Under the pieces are notes generated by a model that was not told where the DNA came from, searched no databases, and saw nothing but the letters and a program-made list of their open reading frames with translations. DNA of 60,675 nucleotides from an uncultured Prevotellaceae bacterium (GTDB lineage: Bacteria; Bacteroidota; Bacteroidia; Bacteroidales; Bacteroidaceae), in NCBI GenBank assembly GCA_902779455.1, contig CACZBS010000019.1, positions 1-60,675 on the forward strand. Reading direction: 5' to 3'. A program made the position numbers and the translations under genes. This document shows positions 48,538-56,086 of this stretch, in pieces. Every line of letters starts with the position of its first letter. The stretch's first letter is position 1.

Positions 48538-49622
48538 TCCATCACGACGTATTCCGAACGCGTGCCGATGCGATACTTGCCGCCCCAGATGCCCAGCCCC
48601 GACGAGACGTAGTAGCGGGTCGCGCCGCGCTGATGGCTGCCCCACGAACATTCGTAGAGGGCATCGGTGATCCACGAGATGGGCCACACCTGGCCGCGGT
48701 GCGTATGGCCGCTCAGCTGGAAGTCGATGCCGGCCTGCTCAGCCTTCTCGAGATGATAGGGCTGATGGTCGAGCAGGATGGTGAACCGGTTGCGGTCGGT
48801 CTTTGCGGATAAGTCGGCAACGGATAGCCGTCGGCGGTTGCTCAGGTCGTCGCGGCCGATGACGACGACGTCGCCGCCGGCCAGCGTGGCGGCCGAGTCG
48901 CGCAGTAGCGTGATGCCGGCCTCACGATAGAACTGCTCGGCACCGGGCTCGCCGCTGATGTATTCGTGGTTGCCCAGACAGGCATAGACGGGAGCCTCGA
49001 TGCGCCGCAGCTCGTCGGCCATGCGCTCCTCGAGGAGCGGCCGCAGGCTGCCATCGATGATGTCGCCGGCAATGAGCACGGCGTCAGGGTGCTCGCGGTT
49101 GATCATGTCGACCCATCGGGCCAGTTCGTGGCGCGGGTTGTGATAGCCCAGGTGCAGGTCGCTCAGCAGGACGAGGCGCAAGGGTCGGCTGAGCTGCTTG
49201 GCCGTCGTCAGGTGGAGCTCGGCGCGCACCTTGTGGTGATAGCGGATGTTGCCGAGCACGAAGACGGCGAAGAGCGTCAGGGTGATGGCGATGGTCGTAT
49301 AGCCGTTATGATGCATCCATGAGGTGGGCACGACGCGGACGAGCCGCAGCAGGTCGAGCGCAAGGAAGATCATGACAACATAGAGGAGCACGAAGACGGA
49401 CGACGTGCTGACGTCGTAGACGAGTCGGGCCAGCGGCAAGGGCCAGCTGTCGATGACGCGCGTAATGGACAGGAAGAGCGACAGGAACGCCCCCACGCCC
49501 AGGGCGATGATGAGTCCTCGCCATAATGGCGGCAGGGGCACCAGCGTCCAGACATGCCAGCCAGCATAAACCAGGTCGGCCAGAGGCAGCAACAGGAAGG
49601 CTATCATCCAGATCATCTTCAT
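48525..49622 (-). CDS. Membrane-bound metallophosphoesterase
   Basis: The 365-residue protein has four or five membrane helices in the first 140 residues (MIWMIAFLLLPLADLVYAGW, FVLLYVVMIFLALDLLRLV, TTIAITLTLFAVFVLG), then a calcineurin-type phosphoesterase domain: LSDLHLGYH, IAGDIIDGS, CLGNHEYISGEP and SGHTHRGQV. The domain layout resembles YkuE/YaeI-like enzymes, probably facing the periplasm and acting on lipid or envelope phosphates. ATG 49622 was chosen since earlier ATGs overlap the promoter TAACTTTG (minus, 49649-49656). Its C-terminal residues and stop come from heptamer repeats (48484-48537). Confidence 0.85.
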   Translation of the reverse strand: MKMIWMIAFLLLPLADLVYAGWHVWTLVPLPPLWRGLIIALGVGAFLSLFLSITRVIDSWPLPLARLVYDVSTSSVFVLLYVVMIFLALDLLRLVRVVPTSWMHHNGYTTIAITLTLFAVFVLGNIRYHHKVRAELHLTTAKQLSRPLRLVLLSDLHLGYHNPRHELARWVDMINREHPDAVLIAGDIIDGSLRPLLEERMADELRRIEAPVYACLGNHEYISGEPGAEQFYREAGITLLRDSAATLAGGDVVVIGRDDLSNRRRLSVADLSAKTDRNRFTILLDHQPYHLEKAEQAGIDFQLSGHTHRGQVWPISWITDALYECSWGSHQRGATRYYVSSGLGIWGGKYRIGTRSEYVVMEVEN

Positions 49623-49648
49623 TACGCGGCTTAAAAGAACTGCGGCTG

Positions 49649-49656
49649 CAAAGTTA
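49649..49656 (-). promoter_or_regulatory. Promoter -7 element (TAACTTTG) for the metallophosphoesterase
   Basis: The minus strand reads TAACTTTG, 27 bp before the ATG at 49622. It forms a divergent promoter pair with 49754-49761. Confidence 0.65.
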
Positions 49657-49753
49657 CGCATTTTATTCCGATTCAGGCGGTTTTGTTGTCCTAAACTTTC
49701 TAAAAACTTCCGACTTTCCTGAATAATCATTTGGAAATGTGGCGATTTTGTCT

Positions 49754-49761
49754 TATCTTTG
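49754..49761 (+). promoter_or_regulatory. Promoter -7 element (TATCTTTG) for the peroxiredoxin gene
   Basis: TATCTTTG lies 26 bp before the ATG at 49787. Confidence 0.65.
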
Positions 49762-49786
49762 CCGTCGATAGTAAACCAAAAAGACT

Positions 49787-50245
49787 ATGAATATCGGAGA
49801 TAAGGCGCCCGACTTTCTGGGCAAAGATGAACAGGGGCGTGAGATTCGCCTGAGTGACTACCGTGGGCGTAAGCTGGTGCTCTACTTCTATCCGAAGGAC
49901 ATGACCAGCGGATGCACGGCCGAGGCCTGCAGCTTCCGCGACCATCGCGACGAGCTGCTCCGTGCAGGCTACGACATCGTCGGCGTCAGCGTCGACGGCG
50001 ACGAGCAGCACCGCAAGTTCAAGGAGAAGCACGGCCTGAACTTCCCCCTCATTGCCGACGTGGACAAACGGCTTGTCGAGCAGTTCGGCGTCTGGCAGGA
50101 GAAGTCGATGTACGGCCGCAAGTATATGGGCACCGTGCGCACCACCTTTATTATCAATGAGGAGGGCGTCATTGAGCAGATCATCGGGCCGAAGCAGATC
50201 AAGACGAAGATTCACGCCGAACAGGTGCTGGGGGAAACGAAATAA
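49787..50245 (+). CDS. bcp: Thioredoxin-dependent peroxiredoxin, BCP/PrxQ type
   Basis: The 152-residue protein has the peroxidatic Cys43 in YPKDMTSGCTAEACSF and the resolving Cys48 five residues later, the atypical 2-Cys arrangement of BCP. The thioredoxin fold continues with VGVSVDGDEQHRKFKEKHGL and TTFIINEEGVI. It reduces hydrogen and organic peroxides with electrons from thioredoxin. Length and start are standard. A hairpin (50250-50292) separates it from the radical SAM gene 67 bp on; co-transcription is possible. Confidence 0.93.
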   Translation: MNIGDKAPDFLGKDEQGREIRLSDYRGRKLVLYFYPKDMTSGCTAEACSFRDHRDELLRAGYDIVGVSVDGDEQHRKFKEKHGLNFPLIADVDKRLVEQFGVWQEKSMYGRKYMGTVRTTFIINEEGVIEQIIGPKQIKTKIHAEQVLGETK

Positions 50246-50249
50246 GTGT

Positions 50250-50292
50250 CGTTATTTCGAAAATGTCGTTATAACGTTATATCGAAATAACG
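50250..50292. terminator. Hairpin between the peroxiredoxin and radical SAM genes
   Basis: 11-bp stem CGTTATTTCGA (50250-50260) and TCGAAATAACG (50282-50292), with an inner TATAACGTTATA palindrome. It could be a terminator, attenuator or mRNA processing site. No T-run follows, so readthrough is likely. Confidence 0.55.
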
Positions 50293-50312
50293 AAACAAAA
50301 AAGCGAAAAGCC

Positions 50313-51374
50313 ATGGAACTTCGCCGCCGGCTGGCCCTTGAGGCCGCACGCCAGATCAACAAGAACCTGAAGCGTGAGCATCCGCTGCGCCAGCTGTTCT
50401 GGGAGTGCACCTTGCGATGCAATGTGCACTGTCGCCATTGTGGCAGCGACTGTCGCCACGAGCCGGCGAAGCCCGACATGCCCCGCGAAGATTTCTTCCG
50501 AGTGCTCGACCGTGTGGCTGAGCGCTACGCCCCCGCAGAGGTCTTCGTCATCGTCAGCGGCGGCGAGCCCCTGATGCGCGACGACCTGGAGCTCATCGGA
50601 CGCGGCATCCATGAGCGTGGCTATCCATGGGGCATGGTCACCAACGGGCTCTATCTGACGCCTGAGCGCTTCCATAACCTCAAGGGCGCGGGACTTTGCT
50701 CGCTGGCCATCAGCTTCGACGGACTGGAACAGGAGCACAACTGGCTGCGCTGCCATCCCGACAGCTTCCGGCGGGCCGACGAGGCCATCGACCTGCTTGT
50801 GGCCGACGGCACCGTCAAGTACGACGTCGTCACCTGCGTCAACCAGAAGAACTTCGGCCAACTGGCGGAGCTGCGCGAATATCTCATCAATAAAGGTGTC
50901 GGCGACTGGCGCCTGTTCCCCATCTTCCCCGTGGGCCGCGCGGCCCATGACCCCATGCTGCGCGTCACGAACGAGCAGTTCCGCCAGATTCTCGACTTCA
51001 TCCGCGAGACGCGACGCGAGGGCCGCATCCACGCCAACTACAGCTGCGAGGGCTTCGTCGGCCCGTATGAGGGCGACGTGCGCGACTGGCTGTTCCGCTG
51101 TGCGGCGGGTGTCACCGTCGGCTCCGTCCTCATCGACGGCAGCATCAGCGCCTGTACCAGCATCCGCTCGAACTATGCAGAGGGCAACATCTACGAGGAC
51201 GACTTCCTCGACGTCTGGGAGAACCGCTACCAGCGCTATCGCGACCGCACGTGGATGAAGAAGGACGCCTGCGCAAAGTGTCGCTACTGGCGCTACTGCG
51301 AGGGCAACGGCATGCACCTGCGCGACGACGACGGCCGTCTGCTGGTGTGCCACATGGAGAGGATAGAGGGTTGA
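50313..51374 (+). CDS. Radical SAM/SPASM enzyme of the rSAM/lipoprotein type
   Basis: The 353-residue enzyme has the radical SAM motif CNVHCRHC (C36, C40, C43) with an extra C32, the SAM strand SGGEPLMRDDLELIGRG, and C-terminal SPASM-type cysteines (SACTSIRSNY, ACAKCRYWRYCEGNGMHL, LVCHMER) for auxiliary clusters, indicating peptide modification. The start at 50313 gives the usual MELRRRLALEAARQINKNL opening. From memory, Bacteroidetes have a radical SAM family placed next to putative modified lipoproteins. Here it lies 53 bp before two lipoprotein genes with repeated YGPPP motifs. The reaction is unknown; modification of those proteins is inferred. Confidence 0.85.
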   Translation: MELRRRLALEAARQINKNLKREHPLRQLFWECTLRCNVHCRHCGSDCRHEPAKPDMPREDFFRVLDRVAERYAPAEVFVIVSGGEPLMRDDLELIGRGIHERGYPWGMVTNGLYLTPERFHNLKGAGLCSLAISFDGLEQEHNWLRCHPDSFRRADEAIDLLVADGTVKYDVVTCVNQKNFGQLAELREYLINKGVGDWRLFPIFPVGRAAHDPMLRVTNEQFRQILDFIRETRREGRIHANYSCEGFVGPYEGDVRDWLFRCAAGVTVGSVLIDGSISACTSIRSNYAEGNIYEDDFLDVWENRYQRYRDRTWMKKDACAKCRYWRYCEGNGMHLRDDDGRLLVCHMERIEG

Positions 51375-51427
51375 AGTCGGACGTAAGAGGTGTCGGCTTT
51401 TGCCTAATAAGATAATAAGAAGAAGGA

Positions 51428-51970
51428 ATGAAAAAGAGGTTTCTCAAAGTGTCGAATCTGTTGCTGGGGTCGGTCGTTGCGGCCCTGGGCTTCGGGGCTT
51501 GCCGATCGGCAGAAAAACCGATGGCCAATCCGGCTGACGACCCGGTCGCTGCGCCCGCAGCGAAACAGGAGGCGACGGATAGAATCAGACTCGTCTATGG
51601 GCCGCCTCCCATGGCGAGGAATGAGAGGAATGAGAATGAAAAACTCGACCCGACGAGGGTCTATGAAATAGTGGAGCAGATGCCCTGCTTCCCTGGCGGT
51701 GACGAAGCCATGATGACGTGGGTGAAACAGCATCTGCAATATCCCGAGTCGGCCCGCCGCGATAGCATCGAGGGGCGCGTCATCCTGACCTTTGTCGTCG
51801 AGCGTGACGGCACCACCACGGACTTCAAGGTCGTCAGGTCTGTCCATCCCGCCCTTGATGCCGAGGCCCTGCGCCTGCTCTCGACGATGCCTCGCTGGAT
51901 ACCCGGCCGGCAGAATGGCGTGGCGCTTAGGGTGAAATACACTTATCCTGTAACCTTTAGGCTGGAATAG
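51428..51970 (+). CDS. TonB C-terminal-domain lipoprotein A, likely radical SAM substrate
   Basis: The 180-residue protein has signal MKKRFLKVSNLLLGSVVAAL, a lipid-attached Cys25 (GFGAC), a linker with one YGPPP motif (residues 57-61) and a TonB C-terminal domain (FPGGDEAMMTWVKQHLQYPE; EGRVILTFVVERDGTTTDFK; ALRLLSTMPRWIPGRQNG). TonB domains usually contact outer-membrane receptors but hang from an inner-membrane helix. Here the anchor is lipid. Its first 25 residues are almost identical to those of the next gene. The pair follows a radical SAM/SPASM gene, so YGPPP is a candidate modification site. Confidence 0.8.
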   Translation: MKKRFLKVSNLLLGSVVAALGFGACRSAEKPMANPADDPVAAPAAKQEATDRIRLVYGPPPMARNERNENEKLDPTRVYEIVEQMPCFPGGDEAMMTWVKQHLQYPESARRDSIEGRVILTFVVERDGTTTDFKVVRSVHPALDAEALRLLSTMPRWIPGRQNGVALRVKYTYPVTFRLE

Positions 51971-51975
51971 AATAT

Positions 51976-52575
51976 ATGAAGAAGAAGTTTTTCAAGGTCT
52001 CAAACCTGTTGCTCGGCTCGCTCATAGCAGCCTTGGGACTGGGGGCGTGCAAGACGGCCCAGCAGAAGCGGATGGCGCTTGCCTATGGTCCGCCGCCTAC
52101 GCAACAGAAGATCGGCGAGCTCGTCGGCCCACAGCAGGACGACGCGCAGCAGCGTGAGGAGATGCAGAAAAAGGAAGCAGAGCGGCAACGTATAGAGCGA
52201 GGAAATATCAAGCTGGTCTATGGTCCGCCGCCATCGCGCTACCGCAATGCGGTGCCCGATCCTGACGGGATCTACGACGTCGTGGACGACATGCCCCGTT
52301 TCCCTGGCGATGTCTCGGCAGAGGATTGGATCCGCCAGCATCTGCGCTATCCGGCCAAGTCCCGCCAGCGGCTTGAGCAAGGCCGTGTGATCGTCAGCTT
52401 CATCGTGCGCAAAGACGGCACGCTCGACGGTGTCACGGTGGTCAAGTCCGTTGCCTCACTGCTCGACCAGGAGGCCGTCCGCGTGGTGAAGTCGATGCCC
52501 AAGTGGGAACCCGGCCGCCATCGCGGTGAGTCCGTGAATGTGCGCTATGTGCTGCCAGTGACTTTTACTCTGTAA
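51976..52575 (+). CDS. TonB C-terminal-domain lipoprotein B, likely radical SAM substrate
   Basis: The 199-residue paralogue of the preceding gene starts 5 bp after its stop. The signal is MKKKFFKVSNLLLGSLIAAL with Cys25. It has two YGPPP motifs (37-41 and 82-86) separated by a Gln/Glu-rich charged linker, then a TonB C-terminal domain (DDMPRFPGDVSAEDWIRQHL; GRVIVSFIVRKDGTLDGVTV; SMPKWEPGRHRG). Duplication of the motif and of the gene suggests selection for the motif number. A bidirectional terminator (52584-52620) closes the operon. Confidence 0.8.
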   Translation: MKKKFFKVSNLLLGSLIAALGLGACKTAQQKRMALAYGPPPTQQKIGELVGPQQDDAQQREEMQKKEAERQRIERGNIKLVYGPPPSRYRNAVPDPDGIYDVVDDMPRFPGDVSAEDWIRQHLRYPAKSRQRLEQGRVIVSFIVRKDGTLDGVTVVKSVASLLDQEAVRVVKSMPKWEPGRHRGESVNVRYVLPVTFTL

Positions 52576-52583
52576 TAACGAAA

Positions 52584-52620
52584 AAGTGATGTAGGATCGA
52601 GTCAGAACCCTACATCACTT
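52584..52620. terminator. Bidirectional terminator overlapping the waaA stop
   Basis: 12-bp stem AAGTGATGTAGG (52584-52595) and CCTACATCACTT (52609-52620), loop of 13 nt. It lies between converging genes, and one arm encodes the last residues of waaA. Confidence 0.75.
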
Positions 52621-53879
52621 AATATTTTATTGGTGGCGCCGGCCCGGCTCTGCACGTAGGTGCCAGCCTCACGGGATGCCTTGGCCAGGAAGTCGGGCTC
52701 TCGCTCGAAGCGGTCCATCAGGCGGGCGAAGTCGTCGTAGGAGGCGATTTCGAAGCCGCCTTCGCATCCCTTCAGCTCCTGCACCTCCTGGAACTTATGG
52801 TTGTTGGGCCCGAAGACGACGGGCTTGCCCCAGACGGCAGCCTCCAGCGTGTTGTGGACGCTGACGCCGAAGCCGCCACCCACGTAGCAGACGTCGGCAT
52901 AGCGGTAGATGCTCGACAGCAGACCGAAGCAGTCGATGATGAGAGCCGAAGCCCCCCCTACGGCCCCCGAGGGGGCTTCTGTAGCTTTTTGGGCGGAGGC
53001 GAGGCCGGCTTGTTGAGTGGGCGTGAGACGGGTGTAGCGTAATGTCTTGCGGCTGCCGAGCGCCTTCTCTATCTGTTGCAGATGATCCTCGCCGATGACG
53101 TGTGGGGCGATGATGAGCTTCCAGTCGGGATGCGCCTTGAAATATTTGATGAAGATTTCTTCATCGGGCGGCCACGACGAGCCGGCTACGAACACCTTCC
53201 CCTTGCTTTCCTCGATGAACTGCTCGACGACGGGCAGCTGGCGGGCCTGCTCCTTGATCTGCAGGACGCGGTCGAAGCGGGTGTCGCCCGTGATGCTGAC
53301 GTTGGTCAGTCCGATGGAGGCCAGCAGCTCGTGGCTCTTCTCGTTCTGCACGAAGAAGTGGGTGAAGCATTTCAGCACACGTCCGTACTGACGTCCGTAC
53401 CAGCGGAAGAACACCTGTCCGTCGCGGAAGATGCTCGACACGCTGTAGGTGGGCACGCCGCGATGCTTCAGGATGTGGAGGTAGTTGTACCAGAATTCAT
53501 ACTTGATGAAGAAGGCCATCTCGGGCCGTATGAGCCGAAGGAAACGGCGGGCGTTGCGGATGGTGTCGAGCGGCAGGTAGCAGATGATGTCGGCCCCCTC
53601 GTAGTTCTTCCTGACCTCATAGCCCGATGGCGAGAAGAAGGTGAGCAGGATCTTCAGGTCGGGGCGACGCCTGCGCAGCTCCTCCATCAGCGGTCGTCCC
53701 TGCTCGAACTCGCCGAGCGAGGCCGCGTGGAACCAGACGTAGCGCGCCTTCGGGTCGACCTGCTCGCGCAGCACCCTGAAGGCGTCGCGCTCGCCGCGCC
53801 ACATCCGCCGCACCTTGTCGTTGAACCGGCTGTAGATGGCGACGCCAAGCAGGTAGAGGTAGATGATCAGATTGTACAC
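52602..53879 (-). CDS. waaA: 3-deoxy-D-manno-octulosonic acid (Kdo) transferase with repeat insertion
   Basis: The 425-residue GT30 enzyme adds Kdo to lipid IVA in lipopolysaccharide synthesis. Marks: an N-terminal membrane anchor (MYNLIIYLYLLGVAIYSRFN), the catalytic Glu in WFHAASLGEFEQGRP, the GSSWPPDEEIF and APHVIGEDHL blocks, and VHNTLEAAVWGKPVVFGPNN. Residues about 292-312 (GLASAQKATEAPSGAVGGAS) are not part of the family: they are translated from a GC-rich palindrome (52943-53001). The frame and the flanking strands are intact. Another repeat copy lies just upstream (53883-53925). Confidence 0.93.
   Translation of the reverse strand: MYNLIIYLYLLGVAIYSRFNDKVRRMWRGERDAFRVLREQVDPKARYVWFHAASLGEFEQGRPLMEELRRRRPDLKILLTFFSPSGYEVRKNYEGADIICYLPLDTIRNARRFLRLIRPEMAFFIKYEFWYNYLHILKHRGVPTYSVSSIFRDGQVFFRWYGRQYGRVLKCFTHFFVQNEKSHELLASIGLTNVSITGDTRFDRVLQIKEQARQLPVVEQFIEESKGKVFVAGSSWPPDEEIFIKYFKAHPDWKLIIAPHVIGEDHLQQIEKALGSRKTLRYTRLTPTQQAGLASAQKATEAPSGAVGGASALIIDCFGLLSSIYRYADVCYVGGGFGVSVHNTLEAAVWGKPVVFGPNNHKFQEVQELKGCEGGFEIASYDDFARLMDRFEREPDFLAKASREAGTYVQSRAGATNKILSDVGF
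52943..53001. repeat. Palindromic insertion in waaA (GCCCCC/GGGGGC family)
   Basis: AGCCCCCCCTACGGCCCCCG followed by AGGGGGCTTCTGTAGC, the same order as in insertion 1 of the mannosidase gene. In frame as KATEAPSGAVGGAS on the minus strand. Confidence 0.75.
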
Positions 53880-53882
53880 AGA

Positions 53883-53925
53883 GCCCCCCCTTCTGCCCCC
53901 GAGGGGGCTACTATAGTTCCGCCGT
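53883..53925. repeat. GC-rich palindrome between waaA and the DUF559 gene
   Basis: GCCCCCCCTTCTGCCCCCGA followed by GGGGGCTACTATAG. It lies downstream of the DUF559 gene stop; a matching copy lies on the other side of that gene (54301-54345). Confidence 0.8.
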
Positions 53926-54293
53926 TACAAATACTTCTGTATCTCATTCAGTACTTGGTTTATGTTTCTGAATAGTTCTTCGTTCGTGAATCGCAGTACT
54001 GTAAACCCCTTGCTCTCCAACCACTCTGTACGCATGGAATCGGCCTCCTGCTGACGATCCTGTCGGTGATAACCACCATCAAGTTCGATGACCAGCCTGC
54101 TGGGCAGACATGCAAAATCAACAATACAATCGCCAATGATATGTTGGCGCTTAAAGGGTTGTCCTATCCCGTTGCCTCTGAGATGTTCCCATAACAAGGC
54201 CTCGGCTTCAGTCGGATGATTCCGGTTGTTGCGGGCATACTCCTTGAGCCTGCCATAGAGCGCCGGGTCAGCCGTCTGATAGGCGTAGTCCAT
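53925..54293 (-). CDS. DUF559 endonuclease-like protein
   Basis: The 122-residue protein has the family marks RNHPTEAEALLWEHLRG, FKRQHIIGDCIVDFACLPSR, LVIELDGGYH and FTVLRFTNEEL; the Asp, Glu and His residues match the Vsr/PD-(D/E)XK-type fold. DUF559 proteins are presumed nucleases of unknown target. It lies between waaA and gltX, flanked on both sides by copies of the same GC-rich palindrome (53883-53925 and 54301-54345), which raises the idea of a small cargo or repeat-associated nuclease. No sign of damage. Confidence 0.75.
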   Translation of the reverse strand: MDYAYQTADPALYGRLKEYARNNRNHPTEAEALLWEHLRGNGIGQPFKRQHIIGDCIVDFACLPSRLVIELDGGYHRQDRQQEADSMRTEWLESKGFTVLRFTNEELFRNINQVLNEIQKYL

Positions 54294-54300
54294 AAAGCAG

Positions 54301-54345
54301 CTAAGCTATGGTAGCCCCCTCGGGGGCGGAATGGGAGGCTCCCAA
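54301..54345. repeat. GC-rich palindrome forming the gltX C-terminus
   Basis: AGCTATGGTAGCCCCCTCGG with GGGCGGAATGGGAGG. On the minus strand it encodes the last residues of gltX ([14 protein letters not shown]) and its stop. Confidence 0.7.
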
Positions 54346-55911
54346 TACCTCGCATGCCCTCTTTGTGCGCCGTATGGTCTCCTCCTTGCCGAGGAAGGCC
54401 GAGATGTCGAACATGCCGGGGCCTTTGCCCTCGCCGACGAGTGCCAGTCGCCAGGCGTTCATCACTTGGCCCAGCTTGTAGCCCTTCTGCTCAATCCAAG
54501 AATGAACGACCTTCTCTTGATTCTCCAGCGAGAAGTCGTCGAGATCCTGCAATACCTCGTCGCATAATTCGTTCAGGACTTCTGACGACGGTCTGCGAGA
54601 AGGGTCTATAGTAGCCCCCTCGGGGGCTGAAGGGGGGGCTGCCTGTATCCAGCGCTTCTTGGCCGTCTTCTCGTCATACTGCGTCGGAGCCTCGAAGAAG
54701 AAGGAGCAGAGGGGCCACAGCTCCTTGACGAACGAGACGCGGTCCTTCATCATGGCGACGACCTGCTCGATGCGCTCGAAGCTGTCCGTGACGCCGTGCT
54801 CGCGACAGACGGGCTCAAACAGTCGGGCAATCTCCTCGGCCGACTTCTTCAGGATATATTCGTGGTTGAACCAGATGCCCTTCTCGTAGGCAAACTTGGC
54901 GCCGGCCTTCGAGCACTTCTCGATGTCGAAGGCCTCGACCAGCTCGTCGAGCGTGAAGAGCTCCTGCTCCGTGCCGGGGTTCCATCCCAGCAGGGCCAGG
55001 AAGTTGACCACCGCCTCGGGGAAGTAGCCCTGCTCGCGGTAGCCAGTGGCCGTGACGTTGCCCTCCTCATCCTTCCAGTCGAGCGGGAAGACGGGGAATC
55101 CCAGGCGGTCGCCGTCGCGCTTCGAGAGCTTGCCCTTGCCGTCGGGCTTGAGCAGCAGCGGCAGATGGGCGAAGCGCGGCATCGTGTCCTCCCATCCGAA
55201 GGCCTTGTAGAGCAGCACGTGGAGTGGGGCAGAGGGCAGCCACTCCTCGCCACGGATGACGTGGGTGATCTCCATCAGGTGGTCGTCGACGATGTTGGCC
55301 AGATGATACGTCGGCAGCTCGTCGGCACTCTTATAGAGCACCTTGTCGTCGAGGATGTCGCTCTTGACGTGCACCTCGCCGCGGATCATGTCGTCGACCG
55401 TCACCTCCTGTCCGGCGTCGATCTTGATGCGCACCACATACTGCTGGCCCTCGCTGATGAGGCGCTCCACCTCCTCGGCGGGCATGGTCAGCGAGTTGCG
55501 CATCATGCCGCGCGTGCGGTTGTCATACTGGAAGTTCTGGATCTCCTCGCGCTTGGCGTTGAGCTCCTCGGGCGTGTCGAAGGCGATGTAGGCCTTGCCG
55601 GCGTCGAGCAGCTGGCGGACGTATTTCTTGTAGATGTCGCGGCGCTCGCTCTGGCGGTAGGGCCCATACTGGCCTCCGAACGAGACGCCCTCGTCGAAGC
55701 GGATGCCGAGCCATCGGAAGGCCTCGATGATGTAGGCCTCGGCCTGGGGCACGAAGCGCGTGGTGTCAGTGTCCTCGATGCGGAAGACGAAGTCGCCCCC
55801 GTGCTGGCGGGCAAACAGGTAGTTGAACAGGGCAGTGCGCACACCGCCGATATGCAGGGGCCCCGTGGGGCTGGGTGCAAAGCGCACCCTCACTCTTCTC
55901 TTTTCTGTCAT
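54301..55911 (-). CDS. gltX: Glutamyl-tRNA synthetase with repeat insertion and repeat-derived tail
   Basis: The ATG at 55911 gives 536 residues of a class I synthetase: [20 protein letters not shown] holds the HIGH motif (HIGG), and [14 protein letters not shown] is the KMSKS equivalent. The anticodon-binding region follows. Two foreign pieces are visible: residues about 424-437 ([15 protein letters not shown]) and the last 12 residues ([11 protein letters not shown]), both translated from GC-rich palindromes (54603-54645 and 54301-54345). Both carry the same APEGATI peptide. The enzyme is essential, so the inserts must be tolerated. Promoter TAACTTTG (minus) at 55942-55949. Confidence 0.95.
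   Translation of the reverse strand: MTEKRRVRVRFAPSPTGPLHIGGVRTALFNYLFARQHGGDFVFRIEDTDTTRFVPQAEAYIIEAFRWLGIRFDEGVSFGGQYGPYRQSERRDIYKKYVRQLLDAGKAYIAFDTPEELNAKREEIQNFQYDNRTRGMMRNSLTMPAEEVERLISEGQQYVVRIKIDAGQEVTVDDMIRGEVHVKSDILDDKVLYKSADELPTYHLANIVDDHLMEITHVIRGEEWLPSAPLHVLLYKAFGWEDTMPRFAHLPLLLKPDGKGKLSKRDGDRLGFPVFPLDWKDEEGNVTATGYREQGYFPEAVVNFLALLGWNPGTEQELFTLDELVEAFDIEKCSKAGAKFAYEKGIWFNHEYILKKSAEEIARLFEPVCREHGVTDSFERIEQVVAMMKDRVSFVKELWPLCSFFFEAPTQYDEKTAKKRWIQAAPPSAPEGATIDPSRRPSSEVLNELCDEVLQDLDDFSLENQEKVVHSWIEQKGYKLGQVMNAWRLALVGEGKGPGMFDISAFLGKEETIRRTKRACEVLGASHSAPEGATIA
54603..54645. repeat. GC-rich palindromic insertion in gltX
   Basis: TCTATAGTAGCCCCCTCGGG followed by GGCTGAAGGGGGGGCT; reads as [11 protein letters not shown] on the minus strand, between two helices of the anticodon-binding domain. 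Confidence 0.8.
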
Positions 55912-55941
55912 TTTGCTTGCTTTTCTTTTTGGATTTGGGTG

Positions 55942-55949
55942 CAAAGTTA
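55942..55949 (-). promoter_or_regulatory. Promoter -7 element (TAACTTTG) for gltX
   Basis: The minus strand reads TAACTTTG, 31 bp before the gltX ATG. The longer frame starting at 55944 overlaps it and was rejected. Confidence 0.65.
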
Positions 55950-56056
55950 CAAAAAAACCGCCACACGGCGCATCGTTTCCTTGTTTTTTTCTGCTTAATC
56001 GGATAAAAAGTCAAGAAAAAACAACGAATCTCCTTGGCAGTCTGCGAAATAATGCC

Positions 56057-56064
56057 TAATTTTG
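56057..56064 (+). promoter_or_regulatory. Promoter -7 element (TAATTTTG) for the 7TM-HD gene
   Basis: TAATTTTG lies 22 bp before the ATG at 56087. Confidence 0.6.
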
Positions 56065-56086
56065 CCCTCGCAAATAATGTAGAACA

